Shown here: piece after piece, positions 12,716 through 23,472 of the stretch
Layout of the letters: each line of letters begins with the position of its first letter
Position numbering within the stretch: position 1 is the stretch's first letter
Source: Ophiothrix spiculata
Lineage: Eukaryota; Echinodermata; Ophiuroidea; Amphilepidida; Ophiotrichidae
Assembly: GCA_000969725.1 (NCBI GenBank)
Contig: JXSR01S002497.1
DNA length: 64,000 bases
Direction: 5' to 3' (one strand)
Notes under the pieces: generated by a model
Database searches by the model: none
Told to the model about the DNA's origin: nothing
What the model saw: the letters and a program-made list of their open reading frames with translations, nothing else
Translations under genes and position numbers: made by a program

Positions 12716-13777
12716 AAAGTATCATCTCCTTGAATGAGCTTATAAGCATCCACAAGTAAAATCACTGTATCTGCTATGTCCACACGCGCCTATAGGTTAA
12801 CAGCTATTTGATGTCTCTCTGATAAAAGATATTAACAACCAGAAGGAAATTGTCTTTATACGACACTTTTAGATGGCAACGGATGTAAATAAAGGAGTAC
12901 TTGAGCTGCACATAGCATTGATTTTACTGGAGGTGATGCAGGGCCTAAAAGTTGTTTTTTAAAATCTTAAATAGATAAAAAAAAAAGTGACAAACCATGA
13001 TACCTTTAGGCGAAAACAGACCCAAATTCTTACAAAGTCCATATTTTGTCAACAGTTTCAGGGATATTGCTAGGGTCTCGATTAGGCAGGTTAAAATTTC
13101 AAGTTATAGTTCATGGGCACATTGTTACGATATTTATCCTTACAACACGCCTTGGCATTGTCATTATCATTAATATTAATACCATTAAAGCGCAAAAAAT
13201 GAAACGATATTTTACAATTACATGTGAAGGTGTGAAGGTCTTTAAAAACGGTAAGATAACTGACAAAGGTCGTTTACCCTTCTAAACTATTTGCCTTTGT
13301 AATGTCCATCTCATATTAATGGGTGACTTTGGACTGTGTTCCTTGGGGACCTCTGGCAACACGACAATGAATATCAATGATGTCCATATACCCCTGGGGT
13401 GATCTATATTATTCAAGTCATTATTACCTGACAACTTTAACATGGCTTCGCAAAATCAATTTATTTGCAGACGTTGTCCTTTTTCATCAATGCTGTTGTA
13501 GATAGTGCCAAAGGCGGTTATTTTCAGTCAATACCTTCTTTTAAGCTTAGAAAACCGGTGTTTGAATTCAAATGTTATTAAGGTTTTTAATGACATGATA
13601 TTTCAAGATTCCAAAGTAAAAGATTCTCACTTGTATGAATGTTTATATTCAATAAATTTTCATTTTAAATTGGAAAAACGTTACGGGATTGACCTATGTT
13701 GCAGAAATGTTCTTCAAACTGAGCAAACCTGACAAGTGTATCAACTCGTCAAGTCGGCATCGCTTTAGAAATAAATT
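12716..13777. other. Spacer with one recurrent module
   Basis: No gene recognised. Around 13345 is a copy of the recurrent GGGGAC...ATGAATATCAATGA module described under findings. Two short ORFs (13046-13285 and 13505-13732) show no recognisable motif. Confidence 0.45.
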
Positions 13778-14005
13778 GGCTCACACCGAAAGGGAGGACT
13801 TTGCAGATGGTATCAATTTTGATTTTTTCATTTTATTTGTTGCAGCATTTTCTAAGCTTTAAAATGACATCTTGCTTGTTAAAATTATTCATCAAGGCGA
13901 TCAAATTTTACAACCGAAAATCTGCTAGTAATTCTTATTATTTTCTTTATTTTTTACTGCCTATTTTCATTTGTTTCTTGAAAAGTGTTCTGTCGCAATG
14001 GTATC
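13778..14005 (+). mobile_element. MITE family 3, diverged copy
   Basis: This matches 27925-28174 over most of its length (GACTTTGCAGATG, TCAATTTTGATTTT, GCATTTTCTAAGCTTT, AAAAGTGTTCTGTCGCAA). The terminal inverted repeats seen in the better copy are eroded here. Confidence 0.75.
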
Positions 14006-14775
14006 ATACGCAATTTCAATGTCACACTTGGTATCAACAGTAATCTAAAGTAAATTGTTTGTTGACTATACATACATTTTTAGATATTTCAAACCATCGA
14101 CATCCAGCGTTAGTCAATTTATCTTTATTCATAGATCACTCGTGAATAAAATATAAGTCAGTGACACCGTTGTGAGTCCGCTAGGTGTTAGCATCTTCGG
14201 ATGTTGCCCCTAGGGTTACATGACCATGAATATTGATAACGTCCATGCTTAGGATGGGCAATCTGATGTTCTGACCACAATCAGAAATCGGTTATTGAGT
14301 CAAGTCAACATGTAGAGCGTGACAGGTAGAGTTCAATGCTACCGGGTGAATATTTTTAAATGGCATGAAAGTCTTATTTAGAATATTTATTGAGTGGTTT
14401 TAAAATCATAAATGACTATATCACGGAAGGTAAAAACAGAAAACGATATATTATAATTCCTATTTATAGAAAAATGTCAAACTGTATTTGCTATTTGTAC
14501 AAAGAGAATAACTTAATTTAAAGTAATCACAAAAAGAAAAGAAAAACCTATCAACGCTTTTCAAGCCTCAAACACATTTATACATTAGAATGCCATAGTG
14601 GTAGAGAAATGTTTTGCGTACTAAACATGTGCTAAATGATTAGCATCATATGATGAACATCATCGCTCTGAGGCAGAGTTGACACACTTTGATTCGCATA
14701 ATACACAGACTAGAAAAGTGTAGCGCAAATTATATATTTGCAAAGATAACTCTTAAATTGAAAAAAAAAAAACCG
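14006..14775. other. Spacer with one recurrent module
   Basis: Around 14205-14340 is another copy of the recurrent module (GGTTACATGACCATGAATATTG, then GTCAACATGTAGAGCGTGA about 85 bp on), closely related to 28650-28770. Otherwise nothing recognised up to the gap. Confidence 0.55.
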
Positions 14776-15575
14776 NNNNNNNNNNNNNNNNNNNNNNNNN
14801 NNNNNNNNNNNNNNNNNNNNNNNNNNNNNNNNNNNNNNNNNNNNNNNNNNNNNNNNNNNNNNNNNNNNNNNNNNNNNNNNNNNNNNNNNNNNNNNNNNNN
14901 NNNNNNNNNNNNNNNNNNNNNNNNNNNNNNNNNNNNNNNNNNNNNNNNNNNNNNNNNNNNNNNNNNNNNNNNNNNNNNNNNNNNNNNNNNNNNNNNNNNN
15001 NNNNNNNNNNNNNNNNNNNNNNNNNNNNNNNNNNNNNNNNNNNNNNNNNNNNNNNNNNNNNNNNNNNNNNNNNNNNNNNNNNNNNNNNNNNNNNNNNNNN
15101 NNNNNNNNNNNNNNNNNNNNNNNNNNNNNNNNNNNNNNNNNNNNNNNNNNNNNNNNNNNNNNNNNNNNNNNNNNNNNNNNNNNNNNNNNNNNNNNNNNNN
15201 NNNNNNNNNNNNNNNNNNNNNNNNNNNNNNNNNNNNNNNNNNNNNNNNNNNNNNNNNNNNNNNNNNNNNNNNNNNNNNNNNNNNNNNNNNNNNNNNNNNN
15301 NNNNNNNNNNNNNNNNNNNNNNNNNNNNNNNNNNNNNNNNNNNNNNNNNNNNNNNNNNNNNNNNNNNNNNNNNNNNNNNNNNNNNNNNNNNNNNNNNNNN
15401 NNNNNNNNNNNNNNNNNNNNNNNNNNNNNNNNNNNNNNNNNNNNNNNNNNNNNNNNNNNNNNNNNNNNNNNNNNNNNNNNNNNNNNNNNNNNNNNNNNNN
15501 NNNNNNNNNNNNNNNNNNNNNNNNNNNNNNNNNNNNNNNNNNNNNNNNNNNNNNNNNNNNNNNNNNNNNNNNNNN
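14776..15575. other. Assembly gap (800 N)
   Basis: A run of exactly 800 N, a round number that suggests an estimated size. ORFs read through it are artefacts. Confidence 0.98.
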
Positions 15576-15939
15576 GCTATATTTAAACAGTCATTACAAG
15601 GACATCCCAACTCCACGAGCTCCCCTCTGCAACTATATGCTAGGAAAATTATCTAACAATGTCTAACAAAGTCAACTACAAGGTCAAATGTGACACTATG
15701 ATTGGGATAAAGACATGGAATTGTTTTCTAGTGATTTGAAAGCATTTTCAGAGATTAATATGTATTTATATTTTACATAACTTAACAGTAGGCAGCTCAT
15801 GGAGTTGGGATGTTCTTATTTTAGCGTATTCAATTATATTATTTACTCTTAAATGACTTTTAACTTTAAAGGAAGAAGCAATGTTAAGTAAAATATTCAT
15901 TCAATATTGAATTATTTTAAAGGCCAAAATCGTATGACG

Positions 15940-16130
15940 GAAAGTTCAAGAGGTCACTTCCCATTACCCCGAGTCTAGAGTCATCTTGAATGTACTTGAG
16001 AGGGTACTTTTCTTTCTGCTTACATGTCGGTCATTAGGATGAATGATGGGAAAGAGGCCAACATTATATTGAAACCCGGTTTAAAGGTCATTTATTAATT
16101 TAAAGTGATATTGACTATATATGGAAAGAG
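15940..16130 (+). repeat. Paralogous block G, copy 1
   Basis: This block is related to 17095-17300, and more weakly to 26960-27110 and 29345-29530. Shared words include AAGTTCAAGAGGTCACTTCC, GTCGGTCAT and a TTTAAAGGTCATTTAT-like stretch. The first word contains AGTTCA-AG-AGGTCA (15943-15956), a direct repeat with 2 bp spacing like nuclear-receptor DR2 sites. No ORF is shared. Confidence 0.65.
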
Positions 16131-16641
16131 GTGTATATCTGTTTTTAAATGAATGTGTACTAGTTGTTTATACCCATCATTTTTAGGAAAAGTTAATAAA
16201 GGAAATTTTACACAGAAATTGAATTATTTCATAGGCTCATAAGCAAAAATTTATTCAAAAATGTATATTTTAAAGGCGTACCTACAAAAGATATGACAGT
16301 ATTGTAGTTGTTTATAGCAAAAATACATTAAGTTACTCCAAGCATGAAGAGTGCACCTTAATGAAAAAGGTTAAAAAACAAACAACTAGAAAAATACGTG
16401 TTATTGCTAAGAACACAACAAAACAGGATGAAAATAAACACAATTGTGAAATTTTTATTATAAAGAAAGGTAAAATTAAGATATTTGTGACAAATACACT
16501 CTGAAATCAGCTGAAAATCATGAAAACTAAAAAGCTGAAAAATAGAAAAAAAAGAAAAAGATTAGGTTTTTGTATAATTTTAAAAGAAGGAATTTTATGT
16601 TGGTTAATTTATCATACCACAATGGAACAAAAATCATTTTT
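16131..16641. other. AT-rich spacer
   Basis: Nothing recognised. An ORF beginning at 16520 runs in a different frame from the leucine-rich-repeat-like remnant that follows and starts with a lysine-rich low-complexity stretch, so I do not call it a gene. Confidence 0.4.
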
Positions 16642-16770
16642 GAATACCATAGGAAGTGTCTTGTTGCGACCACATTTCCATACTAATTACATTGAAATTC
16701 GTGGCTGGGCGTTTCTAGGTATTTTGATTCTGCAGAGAGACTTAAACGTCTCAATCTTGGATGTCATCAT
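16642..16770 (+). pseudogene. Leucine-rich-repeat-like exon remnant, copy 1
   Basis: One frame reads EYHRKCL, then stop-interrupted sequence, then SAERLKRLNLGCHH. The paralogous sequence at 29095-29226 reads EYKRNCL, then LENLQSLKNLNLGCNH in one open frame. The second half fits the leucine-rich-repeat consensus LxxLxxLxLxxN. Two in-frame stops in this copy mark it as dead. Surrounding blocks are also paralogous to the 29 kb region. The parent could be any LRR protein (a receptor or NLR-type protein are examples), and one repeat is too little to decide. Confidence 0.4.
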
Positions 16771-17094
16771 TCACAAAGTATTAATCATCATCAGATTTCA
16801 AATACCTTGGTAATCATGTATCAGCTAAAATGGGGAAATATTGACCGCAATTAAGTACATTAGGCTATAGAAAAGAGCGGATGTCAACACCGTTAAAACC
16901 AAATCTCAATACTGATTGCCATAGTTGTTGAAAAATGATCCGATAAAAAACCCCTAACTGAGATATAGTTGCAGTCGACGTAAGAAACGTTATTCATCGT
17001 TCATCATTATTCATGACAGAGTATTGAGTTCTGTAAGCGTTTTCCGAGACTCAATTTGCTGCGGTTGTTTTAATCGCTGTTCACAAGTAGTCAT

Positions 17095-17300
17095 CGCATG
17101 GAAGAAAGTTCAAGAGGTCACTTCCTTTTATCTCAGTCTAAGAGTGCATCTCGTATGTTGTTGACGGGGTACTTCAATTTGTTTGCAAGTTGTTAATTAG
17201 GATGAGTGATTTGGTCAACATAGCAGGAGTACTTGGTTTAAAGGTTATTTATACATAAACATTGAATGATATAGGACGGAGGTATGTTGAACTGACCAAA
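17095..17300 (+). repeat. Paralogous block G, copy 2
   Basis: This is the best match to 15940-16130, keeping the DR2-like AGTTCA-AG-AGGTCA at 17107-17120. Its downstream part (GGACGGAGGTATGTTG, CTGACCAAAC) matches 29474-29505. It lies immediately downstream of the zinc-finger gene's 3' end. Confidence 0.65.
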
Positions 17301-17496
17301 CTCCGCTTGCTCAATTATTATTACACGGACAGTGACAAGTTAATTAGTTGACGACGTATCCATCTGCAGGTCCTGATCTGACTATATTTACATAATGTAG
17401 TTTCATTTGAAATCAGCATTAATAGTCCTAAGCTGAGTTAGTTAAATTAACATAAATGGAGTGCTACATTTTTATGCCGAAATTGTGCTTCATTCT

Positions 17497-18690
17497 TCAT
17501 GCCGAGTGATATTTGCTAAAATTATCAGATCTCCGTTTTTTGCAATACCACTCTGTGTGCTGGTTATGGTAACTCTTTGTTTTGAACGCTTTCAGACAAT
17601 ACCTACATTTAAATGGTTTCTCTTCATTGTGTGTGCGGAGGTGACCCTTTAAGTTCGAGCTCTGTGCAAATTTTTTCTGACAATGTTCGCATTGGAATTG
17701 TTTCTCTTTATGGTTGTTTACTATGTGTCTACTCAAGTCCCTTCTTTTTGCAAATCTTTTCAAGGGGCAGTTATCACATTGGTATGGCTTCTCTTGAATA
17801 TGACAGCTCACATGTAGTTGTAAGTCTGAATTCTCCGAAAATATTTTCCTGCAATACTGGCATTTATATGGTTTCTCTTTAGTGTGGATGCTAATGTGTA
17901 GTTCCAAGGAGTGGCTGTGCCAAAATCTTTCTTGGCAATAATCACATTTGTATCGTTTCAATTTAATGTACTTGCAAATGTGTGATTCTAAGAATTCACG
18001 CTGTGTGAACATTAGTCCACAAAGACATGAAAGAAGACATTTGTACGGTTTCTCTTTAGTGTAGTTACAAATGTGTGTTTCTAAGGATGCACTCTGTGCA
18101 AATTTTGTATGGCAATGTTCACATTGGTATGGTTTTAAATTCTCTCCTACGCTGGTGCTGATATGTTTTTTAACAAAGGTGTCCTGTGTTTGTTTCTGAC
18201 AATTATCTTTTTGGTAAAGTTTCTCTTTAGTATGGGTACTAATACATGTATGTACATCTAAATGCTTTATGCAATAAATTCTTCCACAATGCTCACATAT
18301 GCAGTCTTGAGTCTCACTTGTGTTACTTTGTTCTAATTGCATATATCTATTCAAATCATCCTCAAACCTCACACAGTATTCACATCGGGATGGTTTCTCT
18401 TTGGTGTATATCCTGGCGTGTGTTTTCAAATTTAAGCTGTATCTACCTGCTACATTATTTTGCAGATTTTTATCATAACTAAATCCGGATATTCTCCCGT
18501 ATTGTTGCGACATGTAATCAGTTTCATCGAATCCATAACGAATATAACATTCAGACATTCGGCTGAAGGATTGTCCCAGTAAAAGTCTGCCTGTATACTG
18601 GTACTTCAGCTTATGATTTACAATGTGTCGTTTCTTACGATCAAAACAAGCAAAGTGTTGACCACAAATTGGGCACCTGTGTGGCTTCAT
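17497..18690 (-). CDS. C2H2 zinc-finger protein (397 aa)
   Basis: A single open frame encodes a tandem C2H2 zinc-finger protein, presumably a nuclear sequence-specific DNA-binding regulator. An N-terminal finger (C6, C9, H22, H26) is followed by a finger-poor stretch (about 27-130) holding decayed fingers. A near-canonical finger lies at 132-153. At 190-210 the last histidine is tyrosine, and 222-241 is degenerate. Good fingers follow at 249-269, 277-297, 305-327 (one extra residue in the helix and in the H-H spacing) and 334-354. A C2HC-type last finger occupies 362-383. Linkers read TKEKPYKC or EEKPFKC, close to the classic TGEKPY. There is no recognisable KRAB, BTB, SCAN or ZAD domain. The ATG at 18690 is the first in frame. 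A possible splice acceptor (ATATAG) sits a few bases upstream, so the true start may lie in another exon. Family and targets are unknown. It is the best gene in the window. Confidence 0.85.
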   Translation of the reverse strand: MKPHRCPICGQHFACFDRKKRHIVNHKLKYQYTGRLLLGQSFSRMSECYIRYGFDETDYMSQQYGRISGFSYDKNLQNNVAGRYSLNLKTHARIYTKEKPSRCEYCVRFEDDLNRYMQLEQSNTSETQDCICEHCGRIYCIKHLDVHTCISTHTKEKLYQKDNCQKQTQDTFVKKHISTSVGENLKPYQCEHCHTKFAQSASLETHICNYTKEKPYKCLLSCLCGLMFTQREFLESHICKYIKLKRYKCDYCQERFWHSHSLELHISIHTKEKPYKCQYCRKIFSENSDLQLHVSCHIQEKPYQCDNCPLKRFAKRRDLSRHIVNNHKEKQFQCEHCQKKFAQSSNLKGHLRTHNEEKPFKCRYCLKAFKTKSYHNQHTEWYCKKRRSDNFSKYHSA

Positions 18691-18699
18691 TGTCTATAT

Positions 18700-19110
18700 T
18701 TGTATCAGTTGTTATAAGCTATGCACTGGGTATAATCCACTCAACAGAAAATACAATGTCCATTTGGAAATATGTACGTAGATCTAGAGTTAAGCTTATT
18801 AACAACCAACAACTCTTGCGAGGTAAATACATTCCGGCTATTGAATTCAAGGCGCACAACACTAAACTAATATAGTTATTCGATGTTTGTTTTGAATTTA
18901 GTACAATGTAATGAGTATTTCAAAGTACGAACCTTCATGAGTTATGTATTTGTTAATGTCAAGAACTCACGGGGATAATAAGGCAATTTCAAAATAAAGT
19001 TGCAAAATAGGGATTGATCAAAAATAAACTCATAATGACTGTGTTGACCGACTACAAATACATGTATTTGTTTACATAACCTGGCGTAAAGCATTCTTGA
19101 CAATGGTAGA
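18700..19110. other. Upstream flank of the zinc-finger gene
   Basis: AT-rich, with no recognisable coding exon on the minus strand and no convincing promoter motif. A short ORF at 18669-18875 on the plus strand overlaps the gene's start and is a shadow. Confidence 0.45.
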
Positions 19111-19435
19111 ATCCAGTGGCGTAACAGGTGTTGGTAACCAGGGGGTGGGGGGTGGTTTGGGTCAAAGCCCCAAAATTTCCCCCTGACAGAATTTTACCCC
19201 TTTCTACCCCCCCCCCCAATTTTGACCTAAAATTGTTATCAAATGTTGGACTTTGCGCGGAGCGCGATTTTTTTTTCAAAACAAAGACAAATGGCAAAAT
19301 GTATTTTAAAATTTGACATACATTTTGCAAAAAAAATTATGTCAAATACATTTTGTGCAATTTTTTTTTTTTGACATATAACATCTTAATTATCGAAAAA
19401 GGGAAAAAGTGGGGACATCGGGGTGTGGCTCCTTC
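19110..19435. repeat. Decayed dispersed repeat with G/C runs
   Basis: The segment begins near CAGTGGCGTAACAGG, then has runs of G and C, a GCGCGGAGCGCG word and an internal inverted pair (ATGTATTTTAAAATTTGACAT against TGTCAAATACATT). This looks like a fragment of a transposable element, family not recognised. The overlapping ORFs are low-complexity. Confidence 0.45.
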
Positions 19436-19572
19436 CCTTTGTTATCCGTTTTTCTTTCCCTTTTCTCTTTCTTTCTCTTCCTTTTTCCCTTTTCTTCCTC
19501 TTTTTTTCTTTTCCCCTTCTTTCATTTCTCTTTTTCTTCCTCTTTCTCTCCCTTTCCCTTCCTTTTCCTTCT
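19436..19572 (+). repeat. Polypyrimidine (CT)-rich tract
   Basis: About 137 bases made almost only of C and T, directly abutting the 3' tail of the minus-strand LINE. ORFs in three frames (serine/phenylalanine/leucine-rich on plus, lysine/glutamate-rich on minus) are composition artefacts. The tract may have grown from the LINE's simple-repeat tail. Confidence 0.9.
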
Positions 19573-19573
19573 T

Positions 19574-20870
19574 CGTCGTCGTCGTCGTCGTCCTATGAGT
19601 CATGACTGACCCGTTGTGACCCTTTTGATGATGTCGTTCCAACTGTGCCGATCTTGAGCATAACGGTAGGCTGCATTGACAGATAGGCCAGTATATTCTC
19701 TAATGCCATCTATCCAGCGGGTTTTCTGCCTGCCTCTTCTGCGATGTCCTTCCATCATTCCTTGAACAATTATTTTTCTCTAGACAGTCGCCTTCCCTTC
19801 TTGAGATATGCCCAAAATATTGAAGTTTGTTGCGAATTATTTTCTGACATAATGGGGTGTATTCTCCTACTTGGCATCTGACAAATTCATTTGTTTTATA
19901 ATGCTCTCTCCAGGAAATTCTCAACATCTTTCTCCAACACCACATTTCGAAGGCTTGGATTTTACCTTCGTCTGCTTTTCCAACTGCCCATGTCTCAGAC
20001 CCATATGTGGCAATTGGGAATACCAGGGCGCTCATAATGTTTTTCTTTGTTGTTATGGTGATTCCCCTGTCTTTCTAAATGCATTGAAGTCCGATGGCAG
20101 CTGTCCTAGCCATTGCCAAACGTCTTCTAATTTCCTGGGAGCTGCCTCCTTCATCCACAATGACTGATCCAAGAAAGTTGAAAGTATTTACCACCTCTAT
20201 ATCCTCTCCATTTGCCTTTCAGTGGTTGGATTTGACTGCCACCATAAATCATGACCTTTGTTTTCTTTACATTAAGGAACAGTCCGTACCCTTCACTTGT
20301 GCTCTTCACTCTGTCAATGAGGTTTTGAAGTTCAGGAGCTGTTCTTGCAATAAGAATGGTATCGTCGGCATACCTAAGATTGTTTAGTTGTCGACCTCCT
20401 ATTGACACTTCACCGGAGAAACCATCAAGTACATTCCGCATGATGTACTCAGCATATATATTAAATAAGTACGGTGACAAAATGCATCCCTGGCGGACTC
20501 CTTGGCCAATGGTAAACCAATCAGTATCTCCTGACTCTGTCCTCACAGTTGCTTCTTGTCCACTATATAGGGTCCGGATTAGGTTTACTATATGTGTCGA
20601 GAAGCCCATCCCAATCATGATGTTCCACAGCTTTCCATGTTGGACACAATCAAATGCCTTAGAGTAGTCTATGAAGCAGAGAAATAAAGGCTGCTGGAAT
20701 TCCATGTTTTTCTCCACTAGATTCCACAGGTTTCCAATTTGATTTCTAGTTCCTCTTCCTTTTCTAAACCCTGCTTGCTCTGTTGGTAGCTCATTTTCTA
20801 GTTGTTCCCTGATTCTTTCTGCGATGATGTGTAGCAGTACCTTGCTAGCATGCGAAATGAGTGAAAAAAA
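19574..20870 (-). mobile_element. RTE-clade LINE, 5'-truncated and decayed
   Basis: On the minus strand the sequence reads LISHASKVLLHIIAERI, then the reverse-transcriptase blocks FIDYSKAFD (motif A), GVRQGCILSP (B), YADDTILIA with the catalytic YADD (C), LNVKKTKVM (D) and NTFNFLGS (E). The C-terminal domain follows (YGSETWAVGK, WCWRKMLRISW, LQYFGHISRR, then GRQKTRWIDGI), as in RTE/BovB-type proteins. The frame ends at a natural TGA at 19600-19602. A very short 3' end and a (GAC)n tail follow at 19574-19593, typical of RTE. The frame is broken near 20205-20225, by a stop at 20075-20077, and by an extra A in an A run near 19780. The endonuclease and N-terminal RT part are missing, as usual for 5' truncation. 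Not functional. Confidence 0.92.
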
Positions 20871-20939
20871 CCGGGATTACGCCTGTTTTACAACATTATA
20901 TATATTTCACTGCCCCACCATCCCCGGGCATTTTGAAAA

Positions 20940-21360
20940 ATAAATTTCATTGACACTGACACCAACTATACGTTTCTGCGTGATAGCATATCTGTACAAC
21001 TAACGTGACTAACCTCGGATCAATATCAGTATCCTGATCACGCTAATTTATGAATTTATTGATGTTGTCCATGACTTGCACTTAGTGAGGTTTATATATC
21101 AGCAAATGAACATATAGAGCATGAAAATGAAGTTAAGAACAGGCGGATGAACATCATTAAATGTTTAAAAGTCATCTGCATGGTTAACGAACATTTCAAC
21201 CGTTAATAGCTCACCTGATCTCTAATTTAGCAACAGATGAGTAATGTTTAAAATAATATTTAAAGGAAAATATGCATTTAAAATTAAATTGTATCAGGTA
21301 AAATTCATGGTGTAGTATTTTTTTCATGGAAGTAAAAGGGATTACAACTTTAAATACTTT
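20940..21360 (+). repeat. Paralogous block F, copy 1
   Basis: This matches 28315-28995, sharing CTGCGTGATAGCATA, then the AACATATAGAGCATGAAAAT run followed by GAAGTTAAGAACAG, GATGAACRTCATTAAATG and GAACATTTCAA. The LINE inserted just upstream of it. The match is non-coding. Confidence 0.8.
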
Positions 21361-21382
21361 TTATTGCCAGATATTCAGTAGA

Positions 21383-21518
21383 ACTAGCACCGTTCCCCTG
21401 ATCGCCCCTCCCACGGACCCACCAACGAGACACGACAGCGCTGTTCGCGCGCTGCCGGGTCGACTGTTAAAGGACCTGTTGGACAGGTGGTGTTGGACAA
21501 GGCACTGAAACCTGGGCT
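21383..21518. mobile_element. GC-rich 136 bp insertion with 14 bp target duplication
   Basis: The direct repeat AGATATTCAGTAGA lies at 21369-21382 and 21519-21532 and brackets 136 bp that is clearly GC-rich (about 60 percent) in AT-rich surroundings. The paralogous block near 28990 has no such insert. A long target duplication suggests retroposition of an RNA or patch-type insertion. I do not recognise the source. It has no pol III B box and no A tail, and it did not match rRNA, snRNA or 7SL from memory. A 60-codon ORF runs through it but has no known motif. Confidence 0.65.
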
Positions 21519-21532
21519 AGATATTCAGTAGA

Positions 21533-22237
21533 CTTCCTTGTATTTTGATCTGAAAAAGGAGAATCCGGTACAGGAAGAAAGTGTGACATATTATATCATT
21601 CGAAAGATTAAAACACATCACAAACTCAATTTTGTAATTCGTGACTTTCCTCTAATCTGAACGAATGTACATCTTTTTAACTTGCTCATTTGTTAAGAAA
21701 TATACTATCATATCAAAAGTCAGTCATTTAATCGGTTAAATTAGTAAAACATACAACAGAAAATTACGGTTGTCTGCAAACCATTCTATGATTAATCCTC
21801 AATTTTCCCAAACATAAAAAGGTTTCATATATCGCCTATCAACTTTGCTATCAACCGACATTAAAGGTTATGTTTGTTCAAAATTTCCAAGAAGACGAAG
21901 TAGGTTGTTTTTCCATAACATACTGCACAGGTGGTATTGTTTGGTGAATGTCAATAGGTATGTTTTTAACTCGTACAGAATTACAAGTGATGGAAAGAAA
22001 GGAACAAAATATCACACCAGATATGATAAAGTTAATTGTTTATATCGTGATTAATTCCATTTATTAGACTTTAAGCAAATATGACCCTGTAAGTTGAAAA
22101 ATCATACGATGAAAGTATCCTGAAAATCTGATTAGAAAATATGGTGATTTTATTTTGTAAATGCGTGTTAGCAGTTCTGTGCAAAGATCAAATGTGCACT
22201 TAATGATGATGACCACAGACAAACAACTTTTGATTTA
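21533..22237. other. AT-rich spacer, nothing recognised
   Basis: No ORF, hairpin or paralogous block that I could support. Confidence 0.45.
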
Positions 22238-22690
22238 GGTATTCAAACACGCCACAGAGTTGTTCATCGCGAATCAACAACGATGCATCCATGCGTCTGC
22301 GTATTTTTATTGCGCGAGGGTGGCTTTAGTTTAAATACCTTTCAACAAAGAAAATCTTCCTGGAAACGTATGAATTAAATTCTAAATGTTTTCAATCAAA
22401 ATAACAGATAGGCCTACATATCTTCATAAAAATATTTAGCATTATCTAAAGCAAAGTGTTAGTTCATGAATGTTTGCTGCTTTGACGTTTTCAATTGTTC
22501 CAAGCACCGGGCTTTTGCACGTACTATAAGTGCCCGACACGAGATGAGCAGTGCGCTGACTAAGATGTACTGCGTAAACGCACTTCCGTGTACGCTGTGC
22601 CGTGCGTGACGCGCTAATTTGAATATCAACTGTGGATTCATCATGAATCAACAACGGTAAGCTCCTGTATAAAGAGATACAGTGAGTTGC
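22238..22690 (-). repeat. CpG-rich repeat with directly repeated 20-mer, copy 1
   Basis: The reverse complement matches 40240-40658. Both copies carry a 20 bp word near each end in direct orientation: TTCATCGCGAATCAACAACG at 22263-22282 and a version with two changes at 22637-22656. The part near 22500-22630 is rich in CG dinucleotides (GCGTAAACGCACTTCCGTG, CGTGCGTGACGCGC). There is no ORF in common. Terminal direct repeats are unlike a MITE. A small composite repeat or a mobile promoter-like unit is possible. Confidence 0.7.
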
Positions 22691-23460
22691 AAAAGGGAAA
22701 CATTACGTCTGTTCAAATACTTCATAAATTATCTCATTAGATGATAAATATTTTAGTTTACAATAGTTAACATAATTGTATTTGAAAAAAAGTATCGAAT
22801 TAATCTTACCGCACAAAAGAGACCTGTCAGTCTAAGTAGATTGTCTTTTGTCTTTCACAAAAGCGAACTAGCCAGGGCTTTTTGCTTGATTGCTTTTGCT
22901 TGAAAAAAAGCTTTATTTGGTTTTGTTGCGATTTGCGCTTCGCGCGAAAAACTAAATCCAGGGTCCATATGGACCCCTATACACTTAAATGTTCAGAAAA
23001 GTTGGTAGCAATAAGATAAACAAAATCAGTTCGATGTTGATAAACTTCAATGAACTCGATCGTCTTGAAAATAAAGGAACACAGTAACCCAACTTTTATT
23101 TCCTAACCAAAATATTAACCGTAGCGAAATAAAAATAGAATAGTAGGGTGGTAAAAACCAGTACTGGTAAAAACAGAAGGTTTCCATGCAAGCATGTATA
23201 CATTCGAGATTACATTTTATCAGGTGCCTGAAGTAATGTGTCGGTCTCTATGGGATCACTACGGGATCACATGAAGTAGGTAGAGGTTTATGACATGTAG
23301 CACTGCAGAAACAAAACTGTACCATGCTAAAAGTTCTGAAAGAATAGTTTTAAATTTACTATGAAAGTTCCATTTGTCAAAACCATAGTGTATATAGCTT
23401 TTAAATAGACCGTTTTTCTAGTGTTTGAAATTAAAAGAACAGAAAAAGAATGCAAATGTG
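22691..23460. other. Spacer, nothing recognised
   Basis: AT-rich, with one GCGCTTCGCGCG word near 22935 and a short palindrome GGGTCCATATGGACCC at 22962-22977. No gene recognised. Confidence 0.45.
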
Positions 23461-23472
23461 ATTGAATTTTAA

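Noticed and set aside
14689-15666. Long ORFs on both strands across 14689-15666 and an ORF at 48370-49113
   Set aside because: They are open only because they run through N gaps.
19353-19642. Serine/phenylalanine-rich and lysine/glutamate-rich ORFs on both strands
   Set aside because: Composition artefacts of the polypyrimidine tract.
22238-22690. Solo long terminal repeat of a retroelement
   Set aside because: No TG...CA ends, no short target duplication, and the repeated 20-mer lies inside the repeat near both ends rather than defining it.
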